Source: an uncultured Prevotellaceae bacterium (GTDB lineage Bacteria; Bacteroidota; Bacteroidia; Bacteroidales; Bacteroidaceae). Taken from it: a stretch of DNA of 7,658 bases. The notes under the pieces were generated by a model. That model saw nothing but the letters and a program-made list of their open reading frames with translations, did not search any database and was not told where the DNA came from. Shown piece after piece: positions 1-6,100 of this stretch. The stretch spans positions 1 to 7,658 of the forward strand of contig OMTC01000077.1 of assembly GCA_900313845.1 (NCBI GenBank), written 5' to 3'. Numbering within the stretch: position 1 is the first letter of the stretch; the number at the start of each line of letters is the position of its first letter. Both the position numbers and the translations under genes were made by a program.

Positions 1-118
1 TTTTCTCGGTTACATAGCTCGCTATGCGCCCTCAAAAACTGACAAAAATCCAATCAAATCAATTCAAAAATCAACTCGACATAATTTATAGAACCCACCA
101 TTAAAAAGAAACTACATT
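1..118. other. non-coding leader upstream of sprA
   Basis: This stretch carries no supported gene. The sprA frame has a TAG stop at 89-91, so the coding sequence cannot begin before 92. The region is AT-rich close to the gene (A-rich tract at 104-111), which is usual for Bacteroidota leaders, where translation starts rarely depend on a strong Shine-Dalgarno site. A TAATTTAT string at 82-89 resembles the Bacteroides -7 element TAnnTTTG only partly, and I see no convincing TTTG -33 partner at the right distance, so I do not call a promoter. In many Bacteroidota ruvA lies just upstream of sprA, but nothing here is long enough to show it. Confidence 0.6.
13..26. repeat. short perfect palindrome in the leader
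   Basis: CATAGC (13-18) and GCTATG (21-26) are perfect reverse complements separated by TC. As a folded RNA it would be at most a 5-bp stem with a 4-base loop. No T-run follows, so it does not look like an intrinsic terminator. It could be part of an interspersed intergenic element or a protein-binding dyad. Function is unknown. Confidence 0.4.
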
Positions 119-190
119 TTGAAGAACCTGAAATATAGACTCCTCTATTTGATGTTAGGCATCGCTCTCGTTGCCTTCGCTGCTCCTGCG
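119..190 (+). other. Sec signal peptide of SprA
   Basis: The first residues, MKNLKYRLL, supply three or four positive charges. They are followed by a hydrophobic core rich in Leu, Ala, Val and Ile (residues 8-22) and a likely signal peptidase I site after Ala-Pro-Ala at residues 22-24. No lipobox cysteine is present, so this is type I, as expected for an outer-membrane barrel. The exact cleavage site is inferred; AFA or FAA a few residues earlier is also possible. Confidence 0.8.
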
Positions 191-3100
191 CTGACTTCCG
201 ACCTCTGGACGGTGGACACGGAGGGATGGAGGATTGAAATGAAGAATGAAGAATTAAGAATGAAGAATGAGGATTACTCATCATCTCTTCATGCAAACTC
301 ACATTCTTCATTCTCCGACAAAGTCGGCATTCTTCATTCTTCATCACCTTTGCTGCCACCCGACTCACTGGCGCGAAAGGTGAAGAAGACAGATTATCCG
401 CATGGCGACCGTCCAAAGGATTATCCGTATGACTTGAGCGACCCTGAGAACTTGAAACCCGAAGCGGGAGAATATGATGAGAAAACGGGCATGTTTCGTG
501 TGGGTGCAAAATTAGGTGACAACTTCTTGTCTGCTCCTTGGTTGATGACTCCAGCAGAGTACATGAAATGGACTGAGCGAAAAGAACTTGATGCCTATTT
601 CCGCGAGCGTAACGACTCATTGTTTGTGCGCAAAGGTAAGGAGAAATTCGACTTCACCAATATGCACTTCGACCTTGGTCCAGCAGAGAAAATCTTCGGT
701 CCAGGCGGTGTGCAAATCAAGTCGCAGGGTTCTGCAGAACTGAAATTCGGCTACAACTACAAGTTCACCGACAACCCATCGCTTTCAGAACGTAATCGCA
801 AGGTGACCAGCTTCGACTTCGACGAGAAAATCAATCTCTCGATGAATGCCAAGGTGGGCGACAAGATGGACTTCAACATCAACTACAACACGGATGCGAC
901 CTTCGATTTCGACTCGAAGAACCTGAAGCTGCAATACGAAGGCAAGGAGGACGAAATCGTGAAACTGATTGAAGCAGGTAACATCTCGTTTCCATCCAAC
1001 AACTCACTCGTGACGGGTGCTTCCACCCTGTTTGGTATCCGCACCGACATGCAGTTTGGAAAGCTCAATCTGCAAACCGTTGTCAGTCAGAAGAAATCGA
1101 CTTCAAAGACAGTCGGTTCACAAGGCGGAAGTCAGTTTACACCTTTCGACATCCAAGCCTACGACTACGATGAGAACCGCCACTTCTTCTTAGCTCAGTA
1201 TTTCCGTGACAATTATGACAAAGCATGTTCAACACTGCCAACCATTACGAGCGGTGTGACCATCAACCGTGTGGAAATCTGGGTGACAAATACGTCGGGA
1301 CACGTTGAAAACACAAGAAACATCATTGGTCTTGTTGACCTTGCTGAAGGCACAAAAATCAGTAACAAGCAATGGAGAAGTTCGGGCTCGAAACTGCCAC
1401 AAAACAGAGCCAACGACCTCTACAACTACCTTCTCACCGACTATGTGGAAGCACGTGTCATCGACCAGACAAGCACCGTGCTCGATGGCATCATGAAGGG
1501 TGGCGTGGATTACGAAAAGATTGAAAATGCACGTCTGCTCAGTTCTTCAGAATATACACTCAACAGCCACTTGGGCTACGTGTCGCTGAAGAGCACCATG
1601 CAGCCTAACCAAGTGCTTGCCATCGCCTTTGAATATACAGCAAATGGAACGACCTATCAGGTGGGTGAGTTCTCTGCCGACGTGAAGGATGCCGACAAGG
1701 CATTGTTCGTAAAACTGCTGAAAAACACGAACAACTCGCCAAAGATGGGAAACTGGGACCTGATGATGAAGAACGTGTATTCACTCAGGGCACAGTCCAT
1801 GCAGAAAGAGAAATTCAAGCTCGACGTGAAATATCTGAGCGACACCACAGGTGTGAACCTCAACTATCTGCCTGAAGAGCCTTGGAAACAGACGACCCTG
1901 CTGAAAATGATGAACTTAGACCGCTTGGACGATAACAACAAGACGAATCCAAACGGTAAGTTCGACTATATCGAAAACTATACGGTTCAGCCGAGTCAGG
2001 GTCGCATCATCTTCCCTGTTGTGGAACCATTCGGTGACTGGTTACGACAAAAGATTGGTAATGATGCCATTGCCGATAAGTATTGCTACGATGCACTGTA
2101 CGACTCGACCAAGGTCGTGGCAAAACAAATATCGGAAAAGAATAAATTCTCCTTGGTGGGAGAATACAAAGGTTCGAGCGGAAGCGAAATCGACCTCGGT
2201 TCAATGAACATCCCACAAGGTTCAGTGGTTGTCACTGCGGGTGGTGTCACCCTCACCGAAGGCACTGACTACGAGGTGGACTACACACTTGGTAAAGTGA
2301 CGATTCTCAACCAGAGCATCCTCGATGCCAACACAGACATCAAGGCGAGCGTGGAAAGCACATCGGAATCCAGCACCATGCGAAAGACGATGATTGGTGT
2401 GAACTGGACTTACGACTTCACGAAGAACTTCCAGTTGGGCGGTACGTTCATGAAACTCAAGGAAAAGGCACTCACCACGAAGGTGGGTATGGGTAACGAA
2501 CCTCTGAACAACATGATTTGGGGATTGAACCTCAACTGGAAACAGCAGTCGCAATGGCTCACCAATATGCTCGACAAAATTCCGCTTATCGACGTGAGCC
2601 AGCCTTCGAGCATTTCCCTCTCAGCCGAAGTGGCACAACTCATTGCAGGCGAGGCCAAAGGTGTGCAAGGCAATGCATCATACATTGACGACTTCGAATC
2701 CACCAAGAGCGGCATCGACGTGAGCAGTCCACAGTCGTGGGCTCTCGCCTCCACTCCATCCAACTTGCAATATGGCAACCTCAGCAACGATAAGATGTAC
2801 GGCTACAACCGTTCTCTCCTTGCTTGGTACAATATCGACCCTCTCTTCACTCGCCGTAGTTCGTCGCTTACCCCAGGACACATCAAGGGTGACCTCGACC
2901 AGCTCTCCAACCACTATGTGAGAGAGGTGTTTGTTCGTGAAGTATATCCAAACAAGGATGTGAACCAGGGAGAAAGCAACACTCTGCCTGTACTCAACCT
3001 TGCTTACTATCCAAACGAGCGTGGTCCTTATAACCTCGACACCGATGTGGATAATCGCGGACGCCTCAACAACCCATCGAAGCGTTGGGGTGGTATGATG

Positions 3101-6100
3101 CGAAAACTCGATACCAGCGATTTTGAGACAGCCAACGTGCAATACATCGAATTCTGGCTGCTCGACCCATTCATCTACACTCGCGACAAAGCCGGCAACT
3201 ATGGTGGTGATTTCTACATCAACCTCGGTGACGTGAGCGAAGACATCTTGAAGGATGGTAAGAAATTCTACGAGAGTGGTATGCCTGTGAATGGCACCAA
3301 CTATTTTGAGACCACTTGGGGACGCGTGCCAAATGCGAAGAGTGTGGTTTATTCCTTCTCCACAGAAAGCGGTGCACGCCAGAAGCAGGATATTGGTTTC
3401 AACGGTTTGGCAGATGCTGATGAGCGCAACTATGGCATCTATTCCGACTATCTTGCTGCCCTTCAAGGGAAAGTGGATCAGGACGTTTACGACTCCATCT
3501 ATAATGACCCTGCTGGCGACGACTACCATTATTTCCGTGGTTCCGACTACGATGCCAAAGAAACATCCATTCTAGATCGCTACAAGCGCATCAATGGTGT
3601 GGAAGGCAACTCGCCAAACTCCAGCGAGAGTGGCGAAAGTTATTCCACCGCCTACAAGACCACTCCTGATGTGGAAGACGTGAACCAAGACTACACCATG
3701 AACGAATATGAGAACTTCTTCCAATACAAAGTATCTATTCGTCCTGAAGACCTCGTGGTGGGTCAGAACTTCATCGTTGACTCACGCAAGACCAATGTGA
3801 AACTGCGTAACGACAAAACGGAAGAAGCGACTTGGTATCAGTTCCGCATTCCTGTGGATGGTTACGAAAAGAAGGAGGGCTCTATCAACGACTTCTCGAG
3901 CATTCGCTTCATGCGTATGTATCTCACGAATTTCGAGCAGCCAATCATCATGCGCTTTGCCAGCCTCGACCTCGTGCGTAGTGAATGGCGCAACTACACT
4001 CAGCCACTCTTCACGGGAGAGAAGCCAAGTGTGTCGGGAACAGTCCACACAGCTGCTGTGAATATTGAGGAGAACAACGACAAGACTCCAGTCAACTACG
4101 TGTTGCCTCCAGGCATCAGTCGTGTGACGGACCCAAGCCAGTCGCAAATCACTCAGGAAAACGAGCAAGCCCTCTCCATTATCGTTGAGAACCTCTCTTC
4201 GGGCGATGCACGTGGTGTATATAAGACCATGAACCTCGACCTCCGCAAGTACAAGCATTTGCAAATGTTCATCCACGCCAATGCTCTCGAAAGCGATAAG
4301 AGTCTGGAAGACTTCCAGATGAGCGCATTCCTCCGTTTGGGTTCTGATAACAAGAGCAATTACTACGAATACGAAGTGCCACTGAGAATCACGCCAGAAG
4401 GTAGATACGACACCTACACCACTCAAGGCTGTGAGGCTGTTTGGCCTGTAGAGAACATGATTGATATCGACTTCGAGACTCTGACCGACATCAAGCATGA
4501 ACGCAACAAGGCACGTTTGAGTGGCGAAGCAAGCTACACCAAGCTCTTCTCCATGTACGACGAAAGCCGTCCAAACAACAAGATTAGCGTGATGGGTAAT
4601 CCATCGCTGGGCGAAATCAAGACAGTGATGATTGGTGTGAGAAACAACGGACGTCGCACCAACTCCGTAGAAGTGTGGGTGAACGAACTTCGTATGCAGG
4701 GTTACAACAACGAAGGTGGTTGGGCTGCACAAGGCAACATGAATGTTCAACTATCCGACCTGGGTAGTGTGAACGTTTCTGGTCACATGGAAACGGCAGG
4801 ATTTGGTGGACTCGAGCAAGGTGTTTCCCAACGTAGCGACAAGAATCAATACGAATGGAGTATCACCACCAACTTCGAGTTAGGAAAACTGTTCCCTGTG
4901 AAGTGGAAGATGCAATTGCCGCTCTACTATTCCTACAGTTATCAGAGAATCTCGCCTAAGTACAATCCTTTCGACACAGATATGCTTCTGAAGGATGCAC
5001 TCGACGAATTGGAAGGTAGTGCCCGCGACTCCCTCAGATCCATTACAGAAACGCTGACGAAGAACAAGAACTTCTCGCTCTCCAACTGGAAATCGAACTA
5101 TCAGAGTCGCAAACCAATGCCATTCGACCCTGCGAACTTCTCCTTGAGCTACTCCCACAGCAAGCGCTACAAGGAAGGAGAGACCGTCGTTTATGACAAT
5201 GATGAGAACTGGAAAGGAAACTTCTCCTACAACTATTCTCCTAAATATAAGACATTGGAACCTTTCAAGAAGATGAAGGGAAAGTCGAAATGGCTCGACA
5301 TCATCAAGGCGCAGAACCTCAACTATCTGCCTCAGAGCTTCTCGTTCAACACGGACCTCATGCGCACTTACCACGAACTGCAAGAGCGCGACATCGATGC
5401 CGGCTCGAAGTTGCCAGTCACCTTCTCCGAGCAGTTCCTTTGGAACCGTGACCTCTCCATCCGATGGGATATTTTCAAAGCCTTGAAACTCACTTACACC
5501 TCCGCTACTCATGCAGAGATTGAGGAGCCATACGTGGTGATTAACAAGGACCTCTATCCTGATGAATATTCAGCATGGAAAGACTCTGTGCGCCACAGCT
5601 TGATGAGGTTGGGTCGTCCTTTGACTTACGACTCTAAGTTTAGCGCCAGCTACCAAGTGCCACTCAACAAGATTCCAATTCTCGACTGGCTCAGTGCTGA
5701 TGGTTCCTACAACTCCACATACGGATGGACACGAGGAACAGAACTGGAAAACGGAAAGTCGCTTGGTCACACCGCTGTCAGCACACGAAACATCAGTGTG
5801 AACGGTAAAATCAATTTTGAAACCCTTTATAAGAAATCGAAATTCTTGGACGAAGCCAACAAGCGCTTCTCGGGCAATTCACGCTCCACCAAAGCAAAGA
5901 CCAATAGCACCACTTCCAAAAATGCGAAGAATGCCAAGGACAGCAAGGATGCTAAAGATGCTAAGGACGCTAAAGACTCGAAAGATACTAAAAACGCTAA
6001 GAATGCCAAGGCTGACGAAAAGAAGAACAAGGGATTCACGAAGGAAGTGGTTCTGAACGACTCTGCCGACGTGGAACTGAAACACGGACAGAACTCCAAG

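Noticed and set aside
82..89. Bacteroidota -7 promoter element
   Set aside because: TAATTTAT fits TAnnTTTG only partly and no TTTG -33 element is visible at the proper distance.
303..350. CRISPR-like or short direct-repeat array near ATTCTTCATTCT
   Set aside because: The repeats are adjacent without unique spacers, and the arrangement is inverted-repeat pairs, not a repeat-spacer array.
54..620. 188-codon minus-strand frame over the sprA start
   Set aside because: It runs antisense through the signal peptide and the inverted repeat. Its Ser/His-rich sequence reflects the repeat, not a gene.
2678..3529. 283-codon open frame on the minus strand
   Set aside because: It mirrors the most conserved SprA region (YIDDFE to the YIEFWLLDPF motif). 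Low-complexity Val/Ile/His composition and no recognisable domain mark it as a shadow.
3782..4750. 322-codon open frame on the minus strand
   Set aside because: It lies fully antisense to well-recognised SprA coding sequence. The translation is rich in Val, His, Leu and Cys without family motifs, as expected for the mirror of a gene with few TTA, CTA and TCA codons in the matching phase.
4880..5512. 210-codon open frame on the minus strand
   Set aside because: Antisense to barrel-forming SprA sequence, with no signal, domain or own upstream region.
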